DNA of 64,000 bases from [Clostridium] aminophilum (GTDB lineage: Bacteria > Bacillota > Clostridia > Lachnospirales > Lachnospiraceae). The translations under genes and the position numbers were made by a program. Below the pieces are notes generated by a model, which saw nothing but the letters and a program-made list of their open reading frames with translations, had not been told where the DNA came from and ran no database searches. This document shows, in pieces, positions 50,857-60,326 of this stretch. How positions within the stretch are numbered: position 1 is the stretch's first letter; each line of letters starts with the position of its first letter. The DNA is taken from positions 85,792-149,791 of the forward strand of contig NZ_FOIL01000003.1 of NCBI RefSeq assembly GCF_900101295.1, read 5' to 3'.

Positions 50857-53409
50857 TCAGTCGGGACTGTGAATACTGCAGTAATCCGGCATGGCGAAGG
50901 CGGAATCGTCGGTGACATCGCCGCCGTCCGGAACCGTCATGATGACTTTCTGCGTCAGACCGGATTCCGGGCACCTCGATGTGGGCCGCATGCCGGATGC
51001 GCCGCAGACCGTGATGCGTACATGATGATCGCAGACCTCGGTGGGAACGGTGCCGGCGGCAAAGTATTCGGTGTACACCGAGGAGCCGCGGGGATCATTC
51101 TCACAGACGCCGGTAATCGGCAGTTTTCCGGATTTCCGGCATACATCCGCCGTCTCGATATCGGAGGGGACCGCAAACCCCGGATCCGTCATTCCCTGAT
51201 GAACGCGCTGCATAATTTTGCGCCAGATGATCTTGTGGAAGGAGGTTCCGCCGTTGTTGACCCCGGTTTCTGAATTGCTGAGGGACTGGTTTCCGTCACA
51301 GCCGCCCCAGATGCCGGCGGTGTAATACGGAGTGTATCCGACAAACCAGACATCATTGTTCCGGGTGGTGGTTCCGCTCTTTCCTGCGATGGTCATTCCG
51401 TCGAAGGCTGCGGTGGTGCCGGTAGAGTGAACCGGATAACCTCCGCCGTCATAAAGGGTGTTGGATTTCATGACATCCGTCATCGCATTCGTGAGAAGGA
51501 AGGCGGTGGAATCCTTCATGACCCGGGTGGCTTCCGGGGTTCCGTCCAGAAGAATTTTTCCGTTCTGGTCCGTCACCTTCGTGTAGAATACCGGTTTCCG
51601 GTAGACACCGCCGTCGGCGATGGATGCGAACGCATTGGTCAGCTCGAGGTTGGAGACGCCGTTGGTGATGCCTCCCAGCGCGGTGGCGAGATTGTTATCC
51701 GTGGCCGTCAGGGTGCTGATGCCGAGGTTTCGTGCAAATTCCACGCCGTTCTGCGGTTTTACCGTATCCCGCAGACAAAGGACCGCCGGGATGTTCATGG
51801 AGTAGGTGATCGCTTCCCGGATGGTGTGATAGCCTTTGTAGTCGTCTCCCCACCAGTTGTGGAAAATCTTTCCGTCACTGGAAAGCGGCGCGTCGTAATA
51901 GGTAGTCGCCAGTGTCGCCTGACCGGAATCCAGAGCCGGGGCGAATACGGAGAGCACTTTGAAGGTCGAACCGGGCTGACGGAGGGAATCTGCCGCCCGG
52001 TTCAGGATACGGCTGGCTTTTTTTTCGCCGCGGCCGCCGGAAAGCGCTTTGACCTCGCCGGTATTCTGATCCATCAGGACAAAGGATACCTGGGGCTGGA
52101 TGACGGTGTCGCTGGTCTCGGACAGGATCGTGCCGCCGTCGCTCAGAGCCCGGGCGCGGAATTCGTCCCGGGCGGTATTGGCCTCCGCTTCCGTGGCAAA
52201 CAGCCCGTCAAAATCCGGCTTTTCCTTCTGGGTCCGGATGTAGGTGCGGATATCATCCTGGGTATAGTTTTTTATGGTGCCGTCGGTTTCCGACACAGAG
52301 AGCCGGTAGTCCAGCGAGATTTTGGCTGCGCTGTAGTTGGACGGATCGTTGACCTCTTCGTCGACAATCTTCTGAATGTCGGGATCCTGCGGCGTATAAA
52401 TCTGAAGACCGCCGGTGTAGAGAAGATTCCACGCCTGGGTGTCGGTATATCCGTAGTTTTTCTTCAGGTCGCCGGTAACCTGCTCAATCAGCTCGTCGGT
52501 GTACCAGGAATAGGGATGGGATTCCGAGCGGGAGGCGATGTCATTGGTCTGAATCCGGACATAGACATCATCCTCCAGCGCTTCGTCGCGCTGCTGCGCC
52601 GTGATGTAACCCTGACGGTACATTTCCGAGAGGACAATCTCGCGGCGGGAAGCGTTATCCTGCGGATGTGTGATCGGATTGTACCTGGCAGGATTCTGTG
52701 TGATGCCGGCGATGACCGCACATTCGGAGAGGTTGAGCTGGGAAACGTCTTTTCCGAAATACCGTCTGGAGGCCGCCTCAACTCCAAGGGTGTCGTTTCC
52801 GAGATTGATCGTGTTCAGATAGTTGGTGAGGATGGTTTTTCGATCCACGTCATGGGTCAGTTTCAGCGCGAGGTATTGTTCCTGCACTTTCCGCTCAAAG
52901 CGGGAGCCGGCATTTTTCTCCGCACCACCGTTAAAAACGGTGTTTTTGATCAGCTGCTGCGTGATCGTGGAGCCGCCGCCGGAGTAGTTGTCGCTGAGAA
53001 CACCGGTGACGGCACGGAGAATCGAGCGGATGTCGATGCCGCGGTGCTGCCAGAACCGGGAATCCTCGATGGCGACGAAGGCGTTGACCAGATCGGCGGG
53101 GAGTTCATCGTATGTGACACGGATCCGGTTTGACTCGGGCCCGATCAGCTGCTGGACAACCTCACCGTGACTGTTATATATAGAAGAAAAATATTCTGTC
53201 GGTTTCATCATCGACGGATCGTATACGGGAGATTCCGCAAGGATGCCGCGGATGGCGCCGTAACCGAAGGAAAGTCCGGTGACGGCAATGAATACCGTGA
53301 TGCCGGCGATGGTCCCGAGGGTGATGCTGCCGGCCCGGTGACCGAGACGTTTCTTCGGGGATTTCAGTTCGGAAATCCGTCGGTTGATGGAATTTTTGCT
53401 GAAATTCAT
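50857..53409 (-). CDS. Class A penicillin-binding protein PBP1A (transglycosylase-transpeptidase)
   Basis: Bifunctional peptidoglycan synthase, 850 residues. Short basic cytoplasmic tail, one transmembrane helix (about 27-50). The GT51 glycosyltransferase domain has AFVAIEDSRFWQHRGID (about 112; EDxxFxxH) and GGGSTITQQLIKNTV (about 143). The transpeptidase domain shows SxxK as GSTFKVLS (about 483), SxN as SMNIPAV (about 535) and KTG-like KSGTTTRNND (about 680). The C-terminal tail carries several Cys (CENDPRG, CDHHVRITVCG), unusual for a surface protein and possibly disulfide-forming. ATG preceded by AAAGGAG on the minus strand. It is divergent from yigZ. Confidence 0.93.
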   Translation of the reverse strand: MNFSKNSINRRISELKSPKKRLGHRAGSITLGTIAGITVFIAVTGLSFGYGAIRGILAESPVYDPSMMKPTEYFSSIYNSHGEVVQQLIGPESNRIRVTYDELPADLVNAFVAIEDSRFWQHRGIDIRSILRAVTGVLSDNYSGGGSTITQQLIKNTVFNGGAEKNAGSRFERKVQEQYLALKLTHDVDRKTILTNYLNTINLGNDTLGVEAASRRYFGKDVSQLNLSECAVIAGITQNPARYNPITHPQDNASRREIVLSEMYRQGYITAQQRDEALEDDVYVRIQTNDIASRSESHPYSWYTDELIEQVTGDLKKNYGYTDTQAWNLLYTGGLQIYTPQDPDIQKIVDEEVNDPSNYSAAKISLDYRLSVSETDGTIKNYTQDDIRTYIRTQKEKPDFDGLFATEAEANTARDEFRARALSDGGTILSETSDTVIQPQVSFVLMDQNTGEVKALSGGRGEKKASRILNRAADSLRQPGSTFKVLSVFAPALDSGQATLATTYYDAPLSSDGKIFHNWWGDDYKGYHTIREAITYSMNIPAVLCLRDTVKPQNGVEFARNLGISTLTATDNNLATALGGITNGVSNLELTNAFASIADGGVYRKPVFYTKVTDQNGKILLDGTPEATRVMKDSTAFLLTNAMTDVMKSNTLYDGGGYPVHSTGTTAAFDGMTIAGKSGTTTRNNDVWFVGYTPYYTAGIWGGCDGNQSLSNSETGVNNGGTSFHKIIWRKIMQRVHQGMTDPGFAVPSDIETADVCRKSGKLPITGVCENDPRGSSVYTEYFAAGTVPTEVCDHHVRITVCGASGMRPTSRCPESGLTQKVIMTVPDGGDVTDDSAFAMPDYCSIHSPD

Positions 53410-53434
53410 GGAGTGACTCCTTTCAATCTAACGT

Positions 53435-53574
53435 ATTATACCACGAAAAGCACAGGCCGGGCGAGCACTTGTGCGTATCCTGCGGAGCCTCACCGCCGCT
53501 TTATGATAAGCTGCCGGCGATCCGCGATCACATTCACAAACCGTTTGCCATTCAGCAGAGGGATGGGATACAAT
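53435..53574. promoter_or_regulatory. Divergent promoters for pbp and yigZ
   Basis: Minus strand: TGGTATAAT (extended -10; hexamer at 53435-53440 read in reverse) about 26 bases before the PBP ATG. Plus strand: TTGCCA (53545-53550) and TACAAT (53569-53574) with 18-base spacing, about 40 bases before yigZ. Nothing else is seen in this 200-base gap. Confidence 0.5.
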
Positions 53575-53612
53575 AAGAGAAATGTGTTAGAAAGCAGTGA
53601 AGGAGAAACAGC

Positions 53613-54275
53613 ATGGGAGATTACAGACTTCTGTACCGCGGGGGGACCGGAGAGATCGTCGAGAAAAAATCGCGGTTTATTGCGGATGTAACGCCGATTG
53701 CCTCGGAGGAAGAGGCACTGGCATTTATCGAGGGAGTGCGGAAGAAATACTGGGATGCCCGCCATCATTGCTTTGCGTATGTCGCGGGACCGAAGGATGA
53801 ACTGATGCGGTTTTCCGATGACGGGGAGCCGTCCGGGACGGCCGGAAGACCGATTCTGGATGTGCTGACGGGTTCCGGTCTTCACAACTGCCTGATCATC
53901 GTGACCCGGTATTTCGGCGGAACGCTTCTGGGAACCGGCGGTCTTGTCCGGGCTTACACCGCCGCGGCGAAAGAGGGAATCGCCAACAGCACGGTGATGG
54001 AAGTGATTCCGGCATCCCGTACTCGGCTTCACATGGATTACACGGATCTCGGAAAAGTTCAGTATATTCTCTCGGAGGACGGTATTGTCACGGAACAGAC
54101 CGAATATGCCGAGGGCGTGGATCTCACGGTGCTTCTTCCGACGGATACGGCAGAGCGGGAGATCAAAAAGCTGGTCAATGCCACCAGTGCCAGAATCTCC
54201 GTGACCGACGGTGGAGAGGTCCGCTTCGGCATGGACGGCGGACAGCCGGTCATCTTTGAAGGAGGCCTGTGCTGA
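53613..54275 (+). CDS. yigZ: YigZ/IMPACT family protein
   Basis: 220 residues with the IMPACT/UPF0029 N-terminal domain (KKSRFIADVTPIASEEEA, WDARHHCFAYVAG about 50, FSDDGEPSGTAGRPILDVL about 72, IIVTRYFGGTLLGTGGLVRAY about 96) and a smaller DUF1949-like C-terminal domain. The family is linked to translation regulation and ribosome factors in eukaryotes and archaea; the exact bacterial role is not settled. The ATG has GGAG upstream. It precedes typA by 160 bases with its own likely promoter for typA between, so the two need not be one transcript. Confidence 0.93.
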   Translation: MGDYRLLYRGGTGEIVEKKSRFIADVTPIASEEEALAFIEGVRKKYWDARHHCFAYVAGPKDELMRFSDDGEPSGTAGRPILDVLTGSGLHNCLIIVTRYFGGTLLGTGGLVRAYTAAAKEGIANSTVMEVIPASRTRLHMDYTDLGKVQYILSEDGIVTEQTEYAEGVDLTVLLPTDTAEREIKKLVNATSARISVTDGGEVRFGMDGGQPVIFEGGLC

Positions 54276-54303
54276 CCGATCCCGGAGCAAATCTTAAATT
54301 TTG

Positions 54304-54332
54304 TTGAACATTGCGGCCTTTGATGTTAGAAT
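54304..54332 (+). promoter_or_regulatory. Promoter for typA
   Basis: TTGAAC (54304-54309) and TAGAAT (54327-54332), spacing 17, about 100 bases before typA. Both hexamers match the vegetative consensus closely. Confidence 0.65.
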
Positions 54333-54434
54333 ATATAGTCGCTGATTGTGTGTGCCCATAAGCTGCACATGACATAGATAAATATTTTATTGGTCGATGC
54401 CCAGTCGCATCATGGAAAGAGAGATTGATAATTT

Positions 54435-56288
54435 ATGAAGACGAAACGTGAAGATGTAAGAAACGTTGCCATTATCGCCCATGTCGATCACGGCAAGACG
54501 AGTCTTGTCGATCAGCTCCTGAAGCAGAGCGGTGTATTCCGTCAGAATCAGGAAGTTGAGGATCGTGTCATGGACTCCGGTGATATCGAGCGAGAGAGAG
54601 GAATCACGATTCTGTCCAAGAATACCGCAGTTATGTACAACGGCGTCAAGATCAATATCGTCGATACCCCGGGACATGCGGATTTCGGCGGCGAAGTAGA
54701 GCGAGTTCTGAAGATGGTTGACGGTGTTGTTCTCGTCGTTGACGCCTACGAGGGACCGATGCCGCAGACCAAGTTCGTTTTGCGCCGTGCGCTGGATCTG
54801 GATCTGCCGGCAGTTGTCTGCATCAACAAGGTTGACCGTCCGGACGGAAGACCGCAGGAAGTTGTGGATGAAGTTCTGGAACTTTTTATGGATCTGGACG
54901 CATCCGACGAGCAGCTGGATGCTCCGTTCATCTTCGCGTCCGCCAAGGCCGGATTTGCAAAGAAGGATCTGGACGACGACTCCGAGGATATGAAGCCGCT
55001 CTTTGACGCAATCATCGAGCACATTCCGGCTCCGGAAGGCGATCAGGAGGCGAATGCCCAGATGCTGATCTCCACCATTGACTACAACGAGTATGTAGGA
55101 CGTATCGGTGTCGGCAAGATCAGCAACGGAACCATCCGCGTCAACCAGGAGTGCGTGATCGTAAACCATCACGAGCCGGACAAGCAGAAGAAGGTGAAGA
55201 TCGGTAAGCTCTACACTTATAACGGTCTGTCAAGAGTGGAAGTGGAGTCCGCAACCGTCGGTGACATCGTTGCGCTGTCCGGTATCGAGGATCTTCACAT
55301 CGGTGATACTGTCTGTGCGCCGGAGGCACCGGAGGCAATTCCGTTCCAGAAGATTTCCGAGCCGACCATCGCTATGAACTTCCTGGTAAATGATTCACCG
55401 TTTGCCGGAAAAGAAGGTAAATTCGTCACTTCCCGTCATCTGAGAGACAGACTGTTCCGCGAGCTGAACACCGATGTTTCCCTTCGCGTGGAGGAGATCA
55501 CCCCGGATAACTTCAAGGTATCCGGCCGAGGCGAGCTTCACCTGTCGGTTCTGATTGAGCAGATGCGCCGCGAGGGATTTGAGTTTGCTGTTTCCAAGGC
55601 AGAAGTTCTCTATAAGAAGGATGAGAACGGAAAGAGAACCGAGCCGATGGAGATCGCGTACGTCGATGTTCCGGATGAGTTTACGGGAGCGGTTATTCAG
55701 AAACTGACCGCACGCAAGGGCGAACTTCAGGGTATGAGCCCGATCGGCGGAAACTTCACAAGACTTCAGTTCTCCATTCCGTCCAGAGGACTGATCGGAT
55801 ACCGCGGTGAGTTCATGACCGACACCAAGGGCAACGGAATTCTGAACACCGCATTTGACGGATACGCTCCGTACAAGGGCGATCTTGCTTACCGCAAGCA
55901 GGGATCGCTGATCGCTTTCGAGCAGGGAACTTCCATCACCTACGGCCTGTTCAACGCACAGAGCCGCGGTACTCTGTTCATCGGTGCCGGTGTGGACGTA
56001 TATTCCGGTATGATCGTCGGACAGAGTGGAAAGAGCGAAGATATCGAGATCAATGTCTGCAAGACAAAGAAACTTACCAACACCCGTTCTTCCAGCGCGG
56101 ATGAGGCACTTCGTCTTGTTCCGCCGAAGATCATGAGTCTGGAGCAGTGCCTTGACTTTATCGATACGGATGAACTTCTGGAGGTTACTCCGAACAGCCT
56201 TCGTATCCGCAAAAAGATTCTGGATCCACTTCTGAGAAAGAGAGCTGCAATCAGCCGAAAGGATAAGGAAAAAGCGGCTCAGGAGTAA
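54435..56288 (+). CDS. typA: Ribosome-binding GTPase TypA/BipA
   Basis: Translational GTPase of 617 residues assisting ribosome function under stress and cold. The G1 motif [10 protein letters not shown] lies near residue 16, G2 RGITI about 51, G3 DTPGHADF about 76, G4 NKVD about 130 and G5 SAK about 175. Domain II follows, and the C-terminal BipA-specific region includes [33 protein letters not shown] loops and [21 protein letters not shown] ending (STRSSSADE core). The length is standard. GAGAG precedes the ATG. Single gene with its own promoter. Confidence 0.96.
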   Translation: MKTKREDVRNVAIIAHVDHGKTSLVDQLLKQSGVFRQNQEVEDRVMDSGDIERERGITILSKNTAVMYNGVKINIVDTPGHADFGGEVERVLKMVDGVVLVVDAYEGPMPQTKFVLRRALDLDLPAVVCINKVDRPDGRPQEVVDEVLELFMDLDASDEQLDAPFIFASAKAGFAKKDLDDDSEDMKPLFDAIIEHIPAPEGDQEANAQMLISTIDYNEYVGRIGVGKISNGTIRVNQECVIVNHHEPDKQKKVKIGKLYTYNGLSRVEVESATVGDIVALSGIEDLHIGDTVCAPEAPEAIPFQKISEPTIAMNFLVNDSPFAGKEGKFVTSRHLRDRLFRELNTDVSLRVEEITPDNFKVSGRGELHLSVLIEQMRREGFEFAVSKAEVLYKKDENGKRTEPMEIAYVDVPDEFTGAVIQKLTARKGELQGMSPIGGNFTRLQFSIPSRGLIGYRGEFMTDTKGNGILNTAFDGYAPYKGDLAYRKQGSLIAFEQGTSITYGLFNAQSRGTLFIGAGVDVYSGMIVGQSGKSEDIEINVCKTKKLTNTRSSSADEALRLVPPKIMSLEQCLDFIDTDELLEVTPNSLRIRKKILDPLLRKRAAISRKDKEKAAQE

Positions 56289-56318
56289 GGAGCATTTGAC
56301 CGGCATCGGAGGTGCGTT

Positions 56319-56816
56319 ATGGAAGCAGGTACGATACAGATCATCTGCGGCAATGGGACCGGCAAATCCGAACTCGCGCTGGGACGGGCGATCCGCGAGG
56401 TGAGCCGGGGCCGCAGGGTTATCGTGATTCAGTATTTGAAGGGTTCCATGCCCCGAGAGGCGGAACAGTGGTACAAGAAACTGGAGCCGGGTCTTCGCCT
56501 GTTCCGCTTTGAGAAGAACGGGGAATATTTTGAAGATCTGGATGAGCAGAAAAAAGCGGAAGAGGTGCAGAACATCCAGAACGGACTGCATTTTGCCAAA
56601 AAGGTTCTCACAACCGGAGAGTGTGATATGCTGATCCTCGATGAGTTCCTCGGTCTGGTTGATCAGAAGATCGTGAGCGATGAAATGCTCAGGTCTCTGA
56701 TCGAAGCGAGGGATCCGTCGGCCACACTGATTCTGACCGGACGGAACTGTTCGGAGAAACTCAGAAAATATGCGGACAGCATCATTGATATTGAAAAAAT
56801 GGATCTCAACCGTTAA
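56319..56816 (+). CDS. CobO/CobA-like P-loop adenosyltransferase family protein
   Basis: 165 residues with the P-loop ICGNGTGKSELALGRA (about 8-22), VIVIQYLKGSMP (about 35), CDMLILDEFLGLVDQKIVS (about 102) and ATLILTGRN (about 135). This is the corrinoid adenosyltransferase (CobA/CobO/BtuR) fold, which adenosylates cob(I)alamin. The usual loop is GNGKGKTTAA; here it is GNGTGKSELA, so substrate use may differ. It is isolated from other cobalamin genes in this window and lies between typA and dapA, 30 bases after typA. A degenerate or repurposed family member cannot be excluded. Confidence 0.75.
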   Translation: MEAGTIQIICGNGTGKSELALGRAIREVSRGRRVIVIQYLKGSMPREAEQWYKKLEPGLRLFRFEKNGEYFEDLDEQKKAEEVQNIQNGLHFAKKVLTTGECDMLILDEFLGLVDQKIVSDEMLRSLIEARDPSATLILTGRNCSEKLRKYADSIIDIEKMDLNR

Positions 56817-56876
56817 TCCATCGAATACACGAACAACAGCGTCTTCTGCCCGTTGGGACAGGAAAGGAGTTTTGAC

Positions 56877-57761
56877 ATGTCAGTTTTTACCGGAGCCGGA
56901 GTTGCACTCGTCACCCCGTTTCATGCCGATGGCACCGTCAACTATGATAAGCTTGATGAGCTGCTGGAAGAGCAGGTAAAGGGCGGTACGGATGCCATCG
57001 TCATCTGCGGCACCACAGGCGAGTCCGCCACCCTCACCGAAGAGGAACACAGCGAAGTGATCCGTTTTGCGTGTGAGCGCATCAAGGGGCGCATTCCGGT
57101 GGTAGCCGGTACCGGATCCAACTGTACGGAAACCGCGATCCAGCTTTCCAGAGAGGCCGAGGCAGACGGCGCGGATGCCGTTCTTCTTGTTTCACCGTAT
57201 TACAACAAGACCACCCAGAAGGGTCTGAAGGAGCACTATCAGGCCATTGCCGACGAGATCCATATTCCGGCGATTCTTTACAATGTTCCGAGCCGTACCG
57301 GCGTCAACATCAAGCCGGAGACCATCGCCTGGCTCTGCGGAAATGTCGAGAACATCGTCGGCGTAAAAGAAGCCAGCGGTGATTTTTCCGCCATCGCACA
57401 GATCGCCAACCTTTCGGACGGAACCGTTGACATCTGGTCCGGAAATGATGACCAGACAGTTCCGATGATGGCGCTGGGCGCAAAGGGCGTTATCTCCGTC
57501 TGGTCGAATGTCGCTCCGACTGCGGTGCACGATATGTGCCGTGCGTTCTTTGACGGAGATACAGCCAGGGCAATGAAGACACAGATCGAGGCGATTCCGC
57601 TTTTGAACGCGCTCTTCTGTGAAACCAATCCGATTCCGGTCAAGACGGCCATGAACCTGATGGGTAAAAACGTGGGTCCGTTCCGCAGACCGCTTGTGGA
57701 TATGGAGCCGGAGAATCTTGAGCGGCTGAAGAAGGCAATGCAGGGCGCAGGACTTCTCTGA
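56877..57761 (+). CDS. dapA: 4-hydroxy-tetrahydrodipicolinate synthase
   Basis: Condenses pyruvate and aspartate semialdehyde, the branch-point step to lysine and diaminopimelate. 294 residues in the usual TIM-barrel size. Start motif GAGVALVTPFHADG; GTTGESATLTEEEH (about 44, catalytic Thr-Thr); Tyr in LVSPYYNKT (about 108); YNVPSRTGVNI (about 134); the Schiff-base Lys in VGVKEASGDF (about 162). The frame opens earlier (56853), but GGAAAGGAG lies just before the ATG at 56877. dapB follows after a hairpin region, so the diaminopimelate genes are clustered. Confidence 0.96.
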   Translation: MSVFTGAGVALVTPFHADGTVNYDKLDELLEEQVKGGTDAIVICGTTGESATLTEEEHSEVIRFACERIKGRIPVVAGTGSNCTETAIQLSREAEADGADAVLLVSPYYNKTTQKGLKEHYQAIADEIHIPAILYNVPSRTGVNIKPETIAWLCGNVENIVGVKEASGDFSAIAQIANLSDGTVDIWSGNDDQTVPMMALGAKGVISVWSNVAPTAVHDMCRAFFDGDTARAMKTQIEAIPLLNALFCETNPIPVKTAMNLMGKNVGPFRRPLVDMEPENLERLKKAMQGAGLL

Positions 57762-57775
57762 TATTGTTACTTGCG

Positions 57776-57823
57776 GGATGCAGATTCGGACGGCTTTTCT
57801 TTGCCGCCGGCGGATCTGCATCC
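57776..57823 (+). terminator. Long hairpin between dapA and dapB
   Basis: GGATGCAGATTCG (57776-57788) pairs with CGGATCTGCATCC (57811-57823), 13 bp with one G-T pair, and an inner GGC...GCC stem lies in the loop. No T-run follows, so it may stabilise the dapA mRNA end or attenuate transcription into dapB. It is not a lysine riboswitch; the required conserved core is absent. Confidence 0.5.
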
Positions 57824-57882
57824 TAAGCGCGTAAAAAACGCAATACACGAACACGGTTCAATGTTTTTATGAAGGAGGAACT

Positions 57883-58638
57883 ATGATTCGAGCGATTATG
57901 CACGGATGCGGCGGACATATGGGCAGGGTGGTTTCGGAACTCTGCAAAAATGATCCGGAGATCGAGATTGTTGCCGGCATGGACATTCATGCGGACGATT
58001 CTCTGGGATATCCGGTATTTACCAGATGTTCGGACTGCAATGTCGATGCGGATGTTGTGATTGACTTTTCCGTTGCGGCTGCCGCGGATGAACTTCTGGA
58101 CTGGTGCGAAGCGCATCATATGCCGGTGGTTTTCTGCACAACCGGTCTGAGCGAGGAGCAGCTTCAGAAGACGAAAAAGGTGTCGGAGAGCGCTGCGGTA
58201 CTTCGTTCCGCCAACATGTCTCTCGGAATCAATCTCCTCTTAAAGCTGGTGAAGGACGCAGCCAGAAGCCTTGCGCCCAACGGCTTTGACATTGAAATTC
58301 TTGAGAAGCACCACAACCGCAAGCTGGACGCGCCCAGCGGCACGGCTCTTGCGATTGCGGATTCCATCAACGATGAGATGAACGGCGAATATCATTACAA
58401 ATATGACCGTCATTCCTTCCGGGAAAAGAGAGATCCGAAGGAGATCGGACTTCAGGCGATCCGCGGCGGCACCATCGTCGGAGAGCATGACGTTCTTTTC
58501 TGCGGTGAGGATGAGGTCATCACACTTCAGCATACCGCCTATTCCAGGGCAATTTTCGGCAAAGGGGCGATCGCGGCAGCGAAGTTCCTGGCCGGCCGCA
58601 AGCCGGGCATGTACTCGATGGAGGATGTCATCGGCTGA
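57883..58638 (+). CDS. dapB: 4-hydroxy-tetrahydrodipicolinate reductase
   Basis: Second step of the lysine/diaminopimelate branch: NAD(P)H-dependent reduction. 251 residues. N-terminal cofactor loop MHGCGGHMGRVVSEL (GxxGxMG), VVIDFSVAAA (about 66), VFCTTGLSEEQ (about 86), the active-site EILEKHHNRKLDAPSGTA (about 140; His-His and Lys) and GTIVGEHDVLFCGEDE (about 193). GGAGG precedes the ATG. It follows dapA after a 120-base gap containing a hairpin. purB starts about 150 bases later, likely separate. Confidence 0.96.
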   Translation: MIRAIMHGCGGHMGRVVSELCKNDPEIEIVAGMDIHADDSLGYPVFTRCSDCNVDADVVIDFSVAAAADELLDWCEAHHMPVVFCTTGLSEEQLQKTKKVSESAAVLRSANMSLGINLLLKLVKDAARSLAPNGFDIEILEKHHNRKLDAPSGTALAIADSINDEMNGEYHYKYDRHSFREKRDPKEIGLQAIRGGTIVGEHDVLFCGEDEVITLQHTAYSRAIFGKGAIAAAKFLAGRKPGMYSMEDVIG

Positions 58639-58790
58639 CGGCACCGCAGAAACTGATGGAAACGGGAATACCGTTATCCGCGGCAGTTCAGGGAATCATC
58701 CGGTATGCATTTCGGACTGCCGCTTGCGAAACACGAAGAGACCGCTGCCCGGCAGACGGGCGGAGGCCATCCGCATGGAGGGAACAGACA

Positions 58791-60227
58791 GTGGCAAGTT
58801 ACGACAGATATGTTAGCCCGCTTTCAGAGCGGTACGCAAGCAAAGAGATGCAGTACATTTTTTCTCCGGAGAAGAAATTCCGGACCTGGAGAAGACTCTG
58901 GATCGCGCTGGCGGAGGCAGAGCATGAACTGGGACTCGGGATCACGCAGGAACAGATCGATGAGCTGAAAGAGCACAAAGACGACATCAATTTTGAGGAA
59001 GCCAGGGCGCGGGAAAAAGTGGTAAGACATGATGTCATGTCCCATGTATATGCCTACGGTCTTCAGTGCCCGAAGGCGAAGGGAATCATTCATCTGGGCG
59101 CGACCAGCTGCTACGTCGGAGACAACACCGACATCATCATTATGACGGAAGCGCTTCAGCTTGTCCGGAAAAAACTGATCTGCGTTCTCGATGAACTTGC
59201 AAAATTTGCCGACCGATACAAAGATCAGCCGACGCTTGCATTTACCCACTTCCAGCCGGCTCAGCCGACCACTGTCGGAAAGAGGGCAACGCTCTGGATG
59301 ATGGAACTGAAACTGGACCTCGACGATCTGGATTACGTGCTCGGCAGCCTTCGTCTTCTCGGCTCCAAGGGAACTACCGGTACACAGGCAAGTTTTCTGG
59401 AGCTCTTTAACGGAGATCACGAGAAGTGCAGAAAGATTGATCAGATGATCGCGGAAAAGATGGGATTCCCGGGGTGTTATCCGGTATCCGGACAGACTTA
59501 CTCCAGAAAGAACGACAGCCGTGTTCTTTCCGTGCTGGCCGGCATTGCCCAGAGTGCCCATAAATTCTCCAATGATATCCGCCTGCTGCAGCATCTGAAG
59601 GAAGTGGAGGAGCCATTCGAGAAGAATCAGATCGGATCTTCCGCCATGGCGTATAAGAGAAATCCGATGCGCAGCGAGAGAATGGCCTCTCTGGCGAATT
59701 ATGTGATGTCGGATCTCATGAATCCGATGCTGGTTGCCTCCACACAGTGGTTTGAGAGAACACTGGACGACTCTGCCAACAAGCGTCTCTCCGTACCGGA
59801 AGGTTTTCTCGCAATCGACGGCATCCTCGATCTCTATCTCAATGTCGTGGACGGACTGGTGGTATATCCGAAGGTCATCGAAAAACACATGATGGCGGAG
59901 CTTCCGTTTATGGCGACCGAGAATATCATGATGGACTGTGTGAAACTCGGAGGAGACCGTCAGGAACTTCACGAGAGAATCCGTGAGCTTTCCATGGAAG
60001 CCGGCAAAAATGTCAAGGAGAAGGGTCTCGACAACAACCTTCTGGAACTGATTGCCGCCGATCCGGCATTCCATGTCACGCTGGATCAGCTGAAGAGCAA
60101 CATGGACCCGAAGAAGTATGTGGGCCGTGCCCCGAAGCAGGTGGAGGAGTTCCTTGAGGAAGTCATCCGCCCGATTCTGGACGAGAATAAAGAGGATCTC
60201 GGCGTCAAGGCAGAGATTAACGTTTAA
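58791..60227 (+). CDS. purB: Adenylosuccinate lyase
   Basis: Cleaves SAICAR and adenylosuccinate in purine synthesis. GTG start at 58791 with GGAGGG upstream gives 478 residues; the frame is open back to 58656, but that stretch has no ribosome site and an arginine-rich sequence unlike the family. Fumarase-superfamily motifs are visible: HDVMSHVYAY (about 80), GATSCYVGDNTD (about 101), FTHFQPAQPTTVGKR (about 150) and the signature GSSAMAYKRNPMRSER (about 283). It precedes purA, the preceding enzyme of the AMP branch, so the two are functionally paired though a 100-base leader separates them. Confidence 0.95.
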   Translation: MASYDRYVSPLSERYASKEMQYIFSPEKKFRTWRRLWIALAEAEHELGLGITQEQIDELKEHKDDINFEEARAREKVVRHDVMSHVYAYGLQCPKAKGIIHLGATSCYVGDNTDIIIMTEALQLVRKKLICVLDELAKFADRYKDQPTLAFTHFQPAQPTTVGKRATLWMMELKLDLDDLDYVLGSLRLLGSKGTTGTQASFLELFNGDHEKCRKIDQMIAEKMGFPGCYPVSGQTYSRKNDSRVLSVLAGIAQSAHKFSNDIRLLQHLKEVEEPFEKNQIGSSAMAYKRNPMRSERMASLANYVMSDLMNPMLVASTQWFERTLDDSANKRLSVPEGFLAIDGILDLYLNVVDGLVVYPKVIEKHMMAELPFMATENIMMDCVKLGGDRQELHERIRELSMEAGKNVKEKGLDNNLLELIAADPAFHVTLDQLKSNMDPKKYVGRAPKQVEEFLEEVIRPILDENKEDLGVKAEINV

Positions 60228-60244
60228 GGAAACATTCCGATGCG

Positions 60245-60283
60245 TGCCCTGCCGTGACCGTCAGACGGCAGTACGGACAGGGC
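60245..60283 (+). promoter_or_regulatory. purA leader hairpin sharing a motif with the valS leader
   Basis: GCCCTG (60245-60250) pairs with CAGGGC (60278-60283), enclosing an inner stem GCCGT...ACGGC. The core GCCGTGACCGTC (60251-60262) is identical to 37946-37957 before valS. It lies between purB and purA. It may be a terminator, protein-binding hairpin or RNA element; no purine-riboswitch core is present. Confidence 0.45.
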
Positions 60284-60326
60284 GATAATAAATTTGAGCA
60301 GCTGAGAAAATTCAGGAGGACACAAA

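Noticed and set aside
51427..53133. 568-residue plus-strand frame over PBP1A
   Set aside because: Antisense to the PBP1A gene with all its catalytic motifs; composition is typical of a shadow frame.
57762..57882. Lysine riboswitch between dapA and dapB
   Set aside because: The stretch is only about 120 bases and contains one long hairpin, without the multi-helix lysine aptamer core.
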